From Oreohelix idahoensis (Eukaryota; Mollusca; Gastropoda; Stylommatophora; Oreohelicidae), in the NCBI GenBank assembly GCA_024509875.1, contig JAMPIV010019857.1, positions 310,001 to 374,000 of the forward strand: a stretch of 64,000 nucleotides of DNA, given 5' to 3'. This document shows positions 1 through 9,651 of the stretch, in pieces. The notes beneath the pieces are model-generated. The model saw only the letters and a list, made by a program, of their open reading frames with translations, was not told the DNA's origin and did no database searches. The position numbers were made by a program, and so were the translations under genes. Numbering within the stretch: position 1 is the first letter of the stretch; every line of letters begins with the position of its first letter.

Positions 1-295
1 AAAAGTGATAAATGCAGTCAGCGACCCATAGCTTGACTGCTTACGTCAGGGTCAGCTAACCAGAGCTGACCAAGACCCTACTCCACCTCCAAGTGGTGGT
101 CCTGGAAACAGGCTGCATCACTGCAGTCTGGCTGAGAGAGTAGGGATCGAAGAGGGAAGGCAAACCCGGTCCCAAAAAAATGCCATGCTGAAGTTGGATG
201 TGTCGGCCGAAAGGCGCAAATATCGCAGCTACGCTGTAAACTGACACAAAGCAACCAACGTTCTTTTCAGGATGAACGAGGAAGAAGAAGAATAT
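1..295 (+). repeat. Probable SINE 3' portion ending in a GAA tail
   Basis: No credible reading frame is present. The stretch ends in a short GAA-rich tail (about 280-297), like the GAA tail of the interspersed repeat at 23985-24325. The body contains a GTGTCGGCCGAAAGGCGC motif of the kind found in tRNA-derived or LINE-tail repeats. I cannot delimit its 5' end, which probably lies outside the window. It appears to lie within an intron of the rhamnonate-dehydratase-like gene whose first coding exon lies at 979-1194. Confidence 0.35.
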
Positions 296-409
296 GAAGG
301 GGAAAGAAGGAGAGAGAGAGGCTCAGGGTCTCAGAAACTAAGGATGTTTGTCTCCGTCCCCCCTTCCCCCTTTAGTCAAAGGGAATCTCTGAGCAGACAA
401 AGGAAGAAT

Positions 410-525
410 ATGACTGCTGCTCTCATGTACATGTCGTAAGAGGCGATTAATATGAGGTTGGGCAACAGGACTGGCAACCTTACCATGTAAAACACATTGC
501 TACAGAAACCATCATTACAGGATCA
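410..525 (+). repeat. Interspersed repeat fragment, family shared with 54165-54293 and 57721-57870
   Basis: The stretch reads as a diverged copy of a repeat seen elsewhere in the window. CATGTAAAACACATTGCTAC followed by a block like AAACCACTGCTACAAG recurs at about 54200 in the same orientation and at about 57790-57850 inverted. The GTCGTAAGAGGCGATTAATA piece also resembles GCCTCTTACGACATG near 28740 in reverse. No coding potential is seen, and the family is not identified. Confidence 0.35.
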
Positions 526-978
526 CATTTTTATTTAAATAACGTTTTGGCGAGGCGCATCCCGTTCAACCTAGTCGGTTATATTAGGGCGCATCTCCAA
601 ATTTAAAAGACCTTTAGATCTGCAGTACTTAACAAAATGCAGAATCGCATGAATTCCTTGATGCGGGCTTCCTGTAAACAGGAGCAGCTTCAGTGGTGGC
701 TCCATGCTCCCTAAATAGTGAAAAGAGAAATGATAGTGAGGATGAAACTCATGAATGTAATAAATACAAAACGGGAGACAGAGAGAGAGGGCCGGAAACT
801 ATGGAGATTTTTTAATGCCTGCGGTTCCCCCCACACCCCCGGGCGTAACTTTGCAGAGCATGGATTTTGTTAAAATAAAATTAGAAGAAATGATTGCCTA
901 CCATCTGTCTTCCGTCATCTCTCTGCTACCCAGCTAACACCACTACACTAACCAATCACGAAGAGGCTGTATACTCAC

Positions 979-1194
979 TTCCACGGCAAGCGTGCCCAGA
1001 GCGTTGATTCCCCAGGATTTTCTGGTTCCCGCGTACTGAGGATGACAGCTCATCGGGGTAGCTATTGGCGCTAGTCCACAGTTGAGCCAGTGAGTGTCTT
1101 TCACGTCATGACAGTCTGCTCCTTGATCACCACTTGATCCTTGCTGACAGAGGGCGCGTACAAACTTGATCTTGGGGAATGGCTTTGCTGTCAT
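979..1194 (-). CDS. First coding exon of an L-rhamnonate-dehydratase-like enolase-superfamily gene
   Basis: The 72 codons from ATG 1194 end exactly at a canonical donor (GTGAGT at 978-973, phase 0). The peptide matches, as I recall the family, the N-terminal capping domain of L-rhamnonate dehydratase. It has a PKIKFVRA opening, a glycine-rich segment with an HD pair, then HWL, an ATPMS motif, a tyrosine and basic segment, and GINALGTLAVE, where the bacterial enzyme has GINVLGTLVVEV. The full enzyme uses Mg2+ to dehydrate L-rhamnonate to the 2-keto-3-deoxy acid. The catalytic barrel would lie on later exons below coordinate 1, outside the window. A possible acceptor (CTGCTTTGCCAG) about 20 bases upstream of the ATG suggests a 5'-UTR intron. 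The family call rests on this one exon, so a related acid-sugar dehydratase is possible. Confidence 0.62.
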
Positions 1195-1506
1195 TGTTTG
1201 TTTGTTTTTTTATCTGGCAAAGCAGACGTACTCTGTGATAGTGTTCTGTTTACTCTTTAAATAGAAAAAAAAAAAAACCAATCATCAACATTCCAGCAGA
1301 GACCATCGAAGCCCAGACACCTGTACGGACTTATTGCATAAACTACTTAGTACAGCTTTGGAGAATAAAAGAAATACTAATAGACCGGCGAGAGATTTAT
1401 AAGAGTTCGTAAATTACATAGCAATGTAACTACTAGTACCGGGGAAAATATTAAACAGAATCGTCCTCCAGAGATTTAAAGAGATATATATATATACTGA
1501 AGCACA

Positions 1507-1918
1507 TTAAAAACGCACCACCTGTATAATCCAGGAACAGAGTGTGAAATGTAAATATAAGTCCCATTCACGTGTAAGAGCAGCTTCCAGCTGTTGCAGA
1601 TTAGCTGGAGAACCTTGCCTGTAGACTCTGCGTCCAAGCTCGTACCACAGATGTTCTGTAGGGGACATGTCTGGTGATAGGGCAGGCCAATCAATCGTCA
1701 CAATGTTCTGCTGCTGTAGATATTGCTGCGTAATGCATGCGGTGTGCGCACATGCGTTATCCTGCTGGAGAAGCTGCAAGTCTGGATAATTTGTGAACGC
1801 AGGAGCAACCAATGCATCCAGAACCCCATCTCGATATGTCACAGCATTAACATTTCCACGGAAGACGTGAAGAGGCAAGCGATGGTGAAAACTGGATCCT
1901 CCCCAAATGTGAATACTG
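1507..1918 (-). pseudogene. Tc1 transposase, C-terminal part (second Asp and Glu of DD34E)
   Basis: This is the C-terminal third of a Tc1-family transposase, separated from its N-terminal part at 22845-23409 by LTR element 1. Visible features are WGGSS, the QQDNACAHTA motif with the second catalytic Asp, and SPDMSPTEHLW with the catalytic Glu. Thirty-four residues lie between that Asp and Glu, which defines the DD34E class. The frame is open to a stop at 1507. Counting the TACTG duplication once, the two halves are in frame and sum to 323 codons plus stop. The only visible inactivating lesion is therefore the retrotransposon insertion, consistent with a fairly recent insertion. The enzyme would cut and paste its own element at TA sites. 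Confidence 0.9.
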
Positions 1919-4181
1919 TGTAGTGAGGTTGACAGAGATACAACGGTAAAATACCTCCAAAGATAACATGTAAGGATAAAAACATAATGCGTAGGCTGCT
2001 GATAGTGCATGATCGCCCAGACCGCGGGTCATCACCCTCCATAAAAATTGGCTTGCTAGACAGGAGGGGAACGGCGGATAGAAAGGAAAAGGGTGTGACT
2101 GGAAAGATTGCGTGAGACTAGAAAGGCTAAGGAGACGCAATTGGGGGGGAAACGGAGAAAAGTCACGTTTCCCAAGTTGACATAAAGTAAGGAACTCGAC
2201 AGAAGGGACCTTGGATATGTTACGCCACAGTCATTTATTGGTCGCTTTTGCGATACCAAGCCTTTGATTTGAATTCAGCGGCAGAACGCGGATGTTTGGA
2301 ATATTACAAAAATTAAAAAGTAACTTTTTCGTAATATTAATGTTAGGAATATAAAAATTAGCTGGCCGGATGGCCCATTCTGAGCAGTGAACTAATATGT
2401 TCTTAATTTTACAGACGGATAGATAATATTGAAGATAATGACAAAAGACAGTGTTGTTCACATCAACGACAGACTGTATGGAATAAAAAGTGTCGCTATT
2501 TGCACAAAAAAAACACGACCTCGAGACGCAGGTGTTCAAATCTACTTAGTAGGGAAGCGAAGGGACATTGGTGGGAGCTGTGTCTAAATATAACTTTTAA
2601 CGACAAAATTTTGGAGGGGAGAGAAAGGTTGGTTCAAAAATCAAGTACGTTTTGAAAAAAAACAAGTAGAGACGGACAGACTAACAGATAAACATCCATA
2701 CTTGACTGAAGCATGACTGAAATGACTTTAGGGTAGGAAATTTGAATTTCAAATAAACCTAGGCAGTGATTGGCCACAGACAATCATTTTATCGGCGCTC
2801 AGACGCGCAAGTGGGGCCATTCCTCAATAGTTGTTCGATGATAGACACAGTATTTTAAAGTGTGGTGATTTCCAAATGAAAGAAAGTGAAATAAGTTCAG
2901 GGACGCCATACTATAGCCAGCAGCTCAGCTGAGTTTTGCTAGCATTTCTGTGTTCTTTATTCATAATCTGGTAAGATCGAAATTATTTCTTTGTATATTT
3001 TGAATATTGTTTAATGTTCGAGTGATTTGATACTGCCATATCGAAATCTAGCCTTACAAACAAGTAGGGATTTGCTCTAGACCCCCCGCCCAAGTCAGGG
3101 TCTAGGGACCAACAATATACATAAACTCCAGCAAGGGTTAGGAAAGACAGATCAAGTGTTGAGAATAATGAAACATATTACCTATCCACTTTTAGGGAAG
3201 GAAACTAATAAATATTTTTCAGAATCTATAGTCTGGGAGGACCTATCTGATGTAAAACCACCATGGTAAATGTGCTGTTTGGTCAGAGAGATCTGACCTG
3301 TCTGTATGATGTGGTTGTTGTGTCCGTGTTGTGTCCAGACGTGGGTAGAGAATAGAATTTTGACACATAGCCAATACTTTGATTGCAGAGCTGTGAGTTT
3401 CAGCTGTCAACAAGGCGGTGTCCATTCAGTTGGTGATTTTACTCGAGTGTATCTGTGCAGTACGTTGTGACAGAGACCACTATTATTGCCCGCCAGCACA
3501 GAGAGGTGGTACCACCAGATTTCAGCACCAGAGCTACATATGCAAGATGAGTGAGCCTCTGGTCTGCTGGAAGTTCACCAACGCCTTTTAGTTGCTAATA
3601 CCCCATAAAATTCCTGCAATTTACTGGACACTGTGTAGTCAATATAGACAGGTGTGATGAGGCCACCCCAACAGCACAAGCATTAACTATCCTCCCAAGT
3701 AGATGACTACTAGAACATTTTAATAAAACTAACTAGTCTAGTACTTATATATGTACACTCTTGCATTTATTATGTAACATTACATGCATTTCTTTCATAA
3801 TTTTTAAATCCTTTTTAAAAAAAAAAAAGTTCTGGTCAACATAAAACTTGATCCAGAACAAATAAATGTAATATAATTCTATCAAAAATTTTACACACGT
3901 GAGTTAGTTCAGTGTATTTTAACATTTGTTAATATTATTAGTCTGCTTAAATATCTGTGGGTGTATCTATAATTATCACACCACATTACATATCATTACC
4001 CTAGACATTTTACATAGATACATTCATTAGAAAGAAAAAAAATAAGTGTGAGGTCGTAGTGGTAGCAAGAAAGGCCTTCTGTCAATTCACAACTACATTT
4101 TATCTCAGGAGCCTTCACAGCTGGCCTCATACATTACATTTAGTAATATCACCATCATACAATACCATCAAACCCACTACA
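1919..4181 (+). repeat. 5' LTR of element 1
   Basis: This 2263-bp LTR starts TGTAGTGAGG and ends CCCACTACA, a 7-bp terminal inverted repeat. It is nearly identical to 20582-22844. Differences seen are GGGTG against AATG near 2090, one A fewer in the run near 2510, T against G near 3508, and length changes in the T/A run near 3815. It should contain the element promoter and polyadenylation signals, but I could not place a TATA box with confidence. The open frames inside it are not conserved proteins. Confidence 0.93.
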
Positions 4182-4186
4182 TACAT

Positions 4187-4204
4187 TGGGGTCTTGTCCA
4201 GGGA
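4187..4204 (+). promoter_or_regulatory. Primer-binding site of element 1
   Basis: TGGGGTCTTGTCCAGGGA begins five bases after the 5' LTR end, where a tRNA-primed LTR element has its primer-binding site. The initial TGG pairs with the CCA end of a tRNA. Element 2 has TGGGGTCTCG at the same offset. The priming tRNA was not identified. Confidence 0.65.
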
Positions 4205-4338
4205 TAATTAGCCCAACAGTAATATTAGGATCTCCTGGTTGGAGAAATAAAATTAGGGGAAAAAAATTGTGAAATTCCCTTTAAAATTAAAAGTGTCCCT
4301 GCAGATAAAAGTTGGTGAATCTTCACAGCCAGTGATAA

Positions 4339-4460
4339 CACTGACAAACAACATTTTTCTTTCTTATATAAGAATAAGTGTTCTTAGGTCAGTTTCTTGC
4401 GCTGATTTCAAATTTGAAATCCGTTTATCTCTATCACGTCGGGTTCTTAAGATATTTGTG
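4339..4460 (+). repeat. Left terminal inverted repeat of the CACTA-like element
   Basis: The arm pairs imperfectly with 6385-6520. The strongest blocks are CACTGAC at the tip, TTTTTCTTTCT near 4354, GGTCAGTTTCTTGCGCTG near 4387-4404, CCGTTTATCTCTATCACG near 4421-4438 and GTCGGGTTCTTAAGATA near 4438. Subterminal repeats of this kind usually bind the transposase. Confidence 0.8.
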
Positions 4461-4635
4461 AATAAATATATTTTTGGGAAACCGTTATTTGCTCCGTTTC
4501 ATTTTTACTATATAACTTTTTAAAAATTAATAAAATGCAAAATAATTCTACTTTTTATACTGCTAAAAGATGCATGACATATGTTACGTTATATTTCAAA
4601 TAGTTACTGTATTTTGAAATAATTCCGAGTGAAAT

Positions 4636-6327
4636 ATGGCTTCTAAAAGTTGTAGAAATTCGGCTGATCTGTTCTGTTACGTGTGCGGATATTTTACAGA
4701 TCGTGTTCACCAGAAAAACTTTACACCATTGCTAAAGAAAGCATATGAACTTTATTTCGATTCGAAAGTTGATGATGCAAATAAATCTTGGAAGTCAAAT
4801 GCAGTTTGTTCGACTTGTGCAAATACATTGGCAGGTTGGTTACGAAAATCGCCGAAGCATAAGTCGATGCCTTTTGGAGTGCCAGTAATATGGCGTGAAT
4901 CGACAAATCACGCTACTGATTGTTACTTCTGCTTGACAAATATCTATGGTTTCACTTTTAAAACTAGAAAGTCTGTGGTTTATCCAAATATTGAATCGGT
5001 TTCGAAACCAGTGCCTCATGATCCAATCACGTGTCCGATCCCAGTTCCACCAGAACAATATCCGTTGGACGTGAATGAACCATCAGAAAGTGATAGTTTA
5101 CCTGCTTTAGAAACTAATTCTGACTCGGATTATATACCGGTGAATGATGGTGTTCACTTAATTAACCATTCAGAACTTTCAGATCTAATACGTGATCTCG
5201 CTCTCACCAAAGGACAAGCGGAATTACTTGGTTCGCGACTCAAAGAATGGAATCTTTTAGCGCCCAATACTCCGATATCTAAATTTCGTCATAGACACAG
5301 AGAACTTGTTCAATACTTTGAGATGGATGATGACATTTGCTATTGCAAAGATGTAAAAGGTCTAATGGTGCACCTCGGTCATGAGCACATAGTCAACGAA
5401 TGGCGACTTTTCATCGACTCTTCCAAGACTAGTCTAAAAGCCGTGTTATTGCATAATGGAAATTTATTTTCATCAATTCCAGTCGCCTACTCTGTTCATA
5501 TGAAAGAAACTTATGACAATATGGCTATACTTTTGGCAAAAATAAAGTACAATGACTACCAATGGCGGATTTGTGGAGACCTAAAGGTCATTGCAATTCT
5601 CACGGGCATGCAGACTGGGTATACTAAATTTTGTTGCTTCCTATGTGAATGGGACAGCCGCAACAAACAGGAACATTATGCAAGAAAGGTGTGGCCTATC
5701 AGGGATCATATGCAGCTCGGGCATAAAAATGTAATACACGAGCCATTAGTTAACAAAGACAGCATCATTTTACCACCGTTACATATAAAGTTGGGGCTCA
5801 TGAAGTGTTTCGTAAAAGCGTTAGATAAAACGAGCAAAGCTTTCACTTATCTTCCAGAAAAGTTTCCGCTAATTAGCGATGCAAAGATAAAGGAAGGTAT
5901 CTTTGTAGGACCTCAGATTAGGAAAGTTATTGCAGACAAACAATTCGAGAACTTGTTACATGGTAGTGAACTTCGCGCATTGATGGCATTCAAATCGGTC
6001 GTCGATAACTTTCTGGGAAATCACAAATCTGTCGACTATGTGCATATTGTTAAGCAGTGCATAGATGCATACAGAATTATGGGCTGTAACATGTCCCTCA
6101 AAATCCATTTGCTCGATTCGCATCTTGACTTTTCCCCTGACAACCTTGGCGAAGTCAGCGATGAACATGGAGAACGATTCCATCAAGATATCGCCGTAAT
6201 GGAGTCACGTTATCATGGACGGTGGAGTGTGACCATGCTTGCCGATTGTTGTTGGATGCTTCATCGCGATGTACCACATGCCATTCACCGACGAAAGTCG
6301 ACTGCAAAGAAATTCAAGCCTACATAA
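4636..6327 (+). CDS. CMC/RAG-like DDE transposase, intact, 563 residues
   Basis: This is a single uninterrupted frame inside the element at 4339-6520. The N-terminus has three C-x2-C pairs (residues 14/17, 58/61, 96/99), probably zinc-binding DNA recognition. Candidate catalytic residues are D261 (FIDSS), D315 (CGDLK) and E510 or E513 (VSDEHGE). C334 and C337 follow D315 by 19 and 22 residues, and H491 and H496 form H-x4-H just before the glutamate. Mouse RAG1 has D708 with C727/C730 (the same spacing) and H937/H942 before E962. The CMC and Transib families share this C2-H2 insertion. I infer that it cuts and integrates its own element. The C-terminus is rich in His and Lys. The ATG at 4636 is the first in frame after the left inverted repeat. 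No intron is evident. The catalytic assignment comes from spacing, not alignment. Confidence 0.75.
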   Translation: MASKSCRNSADLFCYVCGYFTDRVHQKNFTPLLKKAYELYFDSKVDDANKSWKSNAVCSTCANTLAGWLRKSPKHKSMPFGVPVIWRESTNHATDCYFCLTNIYGFTFKTRKSVVYPNIESVSKPVPHDPITCPIPVPPEQYPLDVNEPSESDSLPALETNSDSDYIPVNDGVHLINHSELSDLIRDLALTKGQAELLGSRLKEWNLLAPNTPISKFRHRHRELVQYFEMDDDICYCKDVKGLMVHLGHEHIVNEWRLFIDSSKTSLKAVLLHNGNLFSSIPVAYSVHMKETYDNMAILLAKIKYNDYQWRICGDLKVIAILTGMQTGYTKFCCFLCEWDSRNKQEHYARKVWPIRDHMQLGHKNVIHEPLVNKDSIILPPLHIKLGLMKCFVKALDKTSKAFTYLPEKFPLISDAKIKEGIFVGPQIRKVIADKQFENLLHGSELRALMAFKSVVDNFLGNHKSVDYVHIVKQCIDAYRIMGCNMSLKIHLLDSHLDFSPDNLGEVSDEHGERFHQDIAVMESRYHGRWSVTMLADCCWMLHRDVPHAIHRRKSTAKKFKPT

Positions 6328-6384
6328 CTGTTATACTTCTTGTACAAATGATGTTGTAATACTGTATGCGTTGTTGAAAAACTT

Positions 6385-6520
6385 CAATTGCGTATTTCTA
6401 GAGATCCCGACCTGATAGAGAAAAACGGTTTGCAGATTTAAAAACAGCGCATTAAAATTGACCAGAAAAACATAGAAATGTTAGAGAAAGAAAAAAAAAG
6501 TTTTTTTTTGTTAGTCAGTG
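6385..6520 (+). repeat. Right terminal inverted repeat of the CACTA-like element
   Basis: This arm is the reverse complement of 4339-4460 with mismatches and small gaps. It ends AGTCAGTG at 6520 and is followed by the TAA duplication and the leader of element 1. An A/T homopolymer tract at 6491-6509 lengthens it relative to the left arm. Confidence 0.78.
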
Positions 6521-6634
6521 TAATTAATTAGTTAACTGGTTAGTTAGAATTAGTTAGACTATAGTCATAAGAAGTACTTAGTGTATTTACTAGTTAGAGA
6601 TTTAGCTTGTATATTATTATATTGTCTGAAAAGT

Positions 6635-7842
6635 ATGGCGGAGCTAGCAAAATTCCGATCAGCTGCTGTGCTGACCGCAAAGGAGATGGGAATGGATGGT
6701 CAGATTTTAATTCAATATGTAACGGCTGAATGTGATAAATATATTGAAAGGGAAGATAGAAAGGTAGCTGAAGAGAAGAGGTTACAAATTGAGGCTGATA
6801 GAGAAATTAAGAGGCTGCAGATTGAGGCAGAAGAAAAAACGACAGCAAAGGGAGGCAGAAGAAAAAAGGTTGACTGCCGAAAGGGAGGCAGAAGAAAAAC
6901 GACAGCAAAGGGAGGCAGAAGAAAAAAGGTTGACTGCCGAAAGGGAGGCAGAAGATAGAAGGTTGCAAAGGGAGCACGAATTACGACTAAGGGAGCTGGA
7001 ATTACAAGGCCCGGCTCCTGAAAATGGTGCCAGCCCTTTTGCCTCAGATGCTACGCCCAGTCTGGGAGCCTCAAACTCAGCTATGGGGTTTCATTTAGAC
7101 CATTTTGTTGAAAAAGACGATGACATAGAGGGGTACCTAGGACGTTTTGAGTTATTAGCTACTACATATGGGTTAGAGAGAGAGAGAGGTGGAGTTTAAA
7201 GCTATCACAGGGATTGAGAGGTACTTCTTATGAAGTATTTGCCAAAATGAACAGGGAAGACCAAGACAATTATGACATGTTAAAGCAGGCTTTGTTATTA
7301 AGGTACGAGAAGAATGGTAAATTTTATCGTAAGAAATTTAGAAATGCCAAACTGTTGTCTGGGGAGACATACCACCAATTCTCTGCTAGACTAGAAACCT
7401 ATTTGGAGAAATGGACGGCTCTGGGGAAGACCCAAGATCTTAAAGAAATGATCATGATTGAGCAATTGAGAGAGTCCATGGCTCCAGACATGAGAAAATT
7501 TCTCATGGAACAAGGTGCAGAGAAGTTGGGGGAAATTTTAAATGTTGCTGAGAGGTATCAGGCAGCTCAGGCAGAGGTAAGTGGTGCTAAAAAAGAAGCA
7601 CATAGACAATTTTAAAGCTCCACAGCAATTTAATAAATTTGATAATAGAGAGCAGGGAAATAAAGGTAGGACAAACTTTGAGCGGCCAAGAAATGACTAT
7701 CGCGACAGAAACTCACAGTTCAATGACCAAAAGTTCAATGAAAGAAAACCGTTGAACCAAGGAAAAAGATGGTGTAAATGGTGCAAGAAGGATAACCATA
7801 ACACCGAATTTTGTAGAAGGAAACCTTCAAACATTGCTGCAA
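6635..7842 (+). pseudogene. gag: Element 1 gag (coiled coil, capsid-like domain, zinc knuckle), frameshifted
   Basis: gag starts at ATG 6635 with a short N-terminal domain and a long Arg/Glu/Lys coiled coil encoded partly by a 60-bp tandem repeat. A capsid-like domain follows (FHLDHFVEKDDDIEGYLGRF, then the LRYEKN, YHQFSARLETYLEKW and MEQGAE blocks). A CCHC zinc knuckle C-x2-C-x4-H-x4-C lies at 7773-7814. The frame changes three times: near 6835, where one repeat copy has A6 and its neighbour A5; near 7185, in a GA run; and near 7595, at an A-run. Gag would assemble the virus-like particle and bind RNA. The same domains occur in elements 2 and 4, so the breaks are copy-specific lesions or assembly errors, not family features. 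Confidence 0.88.
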
Positions 7843-9651
7843 TGAAGTCGGGGACGCGAAGATTAAAGGTTAATCCTAATGGACAACAGGAACCTTATCA
7901 CCCCCCAGTTTGTGAGGATTTTATTTGTAATGGGGTCACCATAAGGTGCCTTTATGATACAGGTTTGGATTATGATTCAGTTGTGAAGTCTAGCCTAGTG
8001 GACCAAGTCAGTATACCACAGAAACAGTGGAAATACAAGGGGCGACTAAGGACATACCACTCATGACACTTCCCATCGCAAGGATAACGGTGAAAACTCG
8101 CTATGTGGAGGGAGAAATCAGAGCAGCAGTGATAGATGAACCAATCTACCCTCTGATATTGGGGTGTAGATACGTCTTCTTGGGGAATCCCGAGAAACCT
8201 GTGATCATGGCGACAGTGCAGACCAGGTCACAGAAGAAGGAGGAAGAAGGTGAACCTATAAATGCTCATCCAGAGGAGATGAGGAAGGCGCAGGCTGAGG
8301 ATAGGACACTCAAGCCCTGTTTTAAAAAATTGCCCAAATGCCACACACCTCCGAGCAAGGGGGAATATTTCATGAAGAACAAACTCTTATACAGGAAGGC
8401 CGGAACTGGAACAAATGGTCACAACCAGCTGGTTCTTCCCACTTCATATAGAGATAAAGTGATGGAACTCGGGCATGCGATTCCCTTCAGTGGTCACATG
8501 GGGATCAGCGCCACAGGACAGCGTATAGCTTGTCATTACTTCTGGCCAGGGATAACGGAGGATATAAAAAGATATGTCAAATCCTGCCCAGAATGTCAAA
8601 GGGTAGCTCCAAAGCACTGGACTGCTCCTGCAACTCTAGGGGAAATGCCCATAGTGGGAACACCTTTTGAGAGGGTTGCAGTGGATATTGTAGGACCTCT
8701 CACTCGGACCAAGAGGAGGAGGAACAGTTACATCCTTACTCTGGTGGACACTTGTTCTATGTGGGGAGAGGCGGTAGCCCTGCCATCAATTGATTCAAAA
8801 CATGTAGCAGAGGCACTACTTACAATATTTACCCGATTAGGATTCCCGCATCAAATCTTGACGGATAATGGTTCTCAGTTCAAGGGGAAACTAACGGAAG
8901 AAGTTTTTAAGCTATTTCAAGCCAGACACTTTCATTGTAGTCCGTACCATCCACAAGGGAACGGCCAGGTAGAGAGGTTCAACGGGACTCTCATTTCTAT
9001 CCTGAGAAAGCTGGCACACGAAAAACCGGATCTGTGGGATCAATTCCTGCCCGCCGCATTGTTTGCGTACCGGGAGGTACCACATAGTTCAACCGGGATG
9101 GCTCCCGCAACTCTGCTATTTGGGAGACCAATAAAAGGTCCATTAGAAGCTCTATTAAGGACCTGGACAGATGAGAAGGCGGAAGAGACTGTTACCTCAT
9201 CGTATCAATACGTGAACGAACTGACCACTCGTTTGAAAGCTGGATGGAAACTGGCAAATGATAATTTGAAGCAAGCCAGGAAGAAACATGCAGCATATTT
9301 TAATAGGAAGGCAAAGGACAGGGAACTGGCAGTCGGAGAGAAGGTGCTGCTTCTACTACCCGGAAGCCAGAATAAATTACAAATTGGTTGGCAAGGTCCA
9401 TATACGGTTCTAGAGAAAGTGTCTAGAACAAACTATAAAATTGACAAAAAGGGGAAGGAGAAAGTTTATCATGTAAACCTGTTAAAGAAGTATCTGGACA
9501 GACCACTCCAGGAAAGCACCCCCTTATTGACCTTGGCTATTGCAACCCAGATGCAAAAAGAACCACTCACCTCACATGAATACCCATTACATCCCTGTGA
9601 AACCGCAGCACAGGTAAAAGTTAGTAAGCACCTGACTAAAAACCAGAGGGA
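7843..9651 (+). pseudogene. pol: Element 1 protease and integrase, split from RT by element 2
   Basis: A retroviral-type aspartic protease motif (LYDTGLDYDSV, DTG codons 7956-7964) is followed by a one-base frameshift near 8010 and then an open integrase frame. The integrase shows an HHCC-type finger (GHAIPFSGHMG, then CPEC), the DDE core (Asp 8684, Asp 8864 in TDNGSQ, Glu 8972 in GQVERFNG) and a C-terminal GPY-type module (GWQGPY). Integrase precedes reverse transcriptase, unlike typical gypsy elements. The frame runs into element 2 at 9651 and resumes in phase at 19114, so integrase and RT would be one polyprotein without the nested insert. Protease would mature the polyprotein and integrase would insert the cDNA. 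Confidence 0.9.

Larger units (their letters stand above)
4339..6520 (+). mobile_element. CACTA/CMC-like DNA transposon with long imperfect inverted repeats, nested in element 1
   Basis: The element is 2182 bp, begins CACTGAC (4339) and ends GTCAGTG (6520), and is flanked by TAA (4336-4338 and 6521-6523). Its ends form imperfect inverted repeats about 120-135 bp long. Matching blocks include CACTGAC, TTTTTCTTTCT, GGTCA, TGCGCTG, CCGTTT, TCTCTATCA and GTCGGG, in the same order from each end inward. It carries one intact gene (4636-6327). CACT-type termini, a 3-bp target duplication and a transposase with C-x2-C and H-x4-H fit the CMC (CACTA, Mirage, Chapaev) group. The exact family is undetermined. 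It sits in the leader of element 1, just upstream of gag. Confidence 0.82.

Noticed and set aside
2231..2539. Frames inside the LTRs of element 1 (also at 20893-21267, 3243-3425, 21904-22086)
   Set aside because: They are conserved between the LTRs only because the LTRs are nearly identical. No motif or start context.
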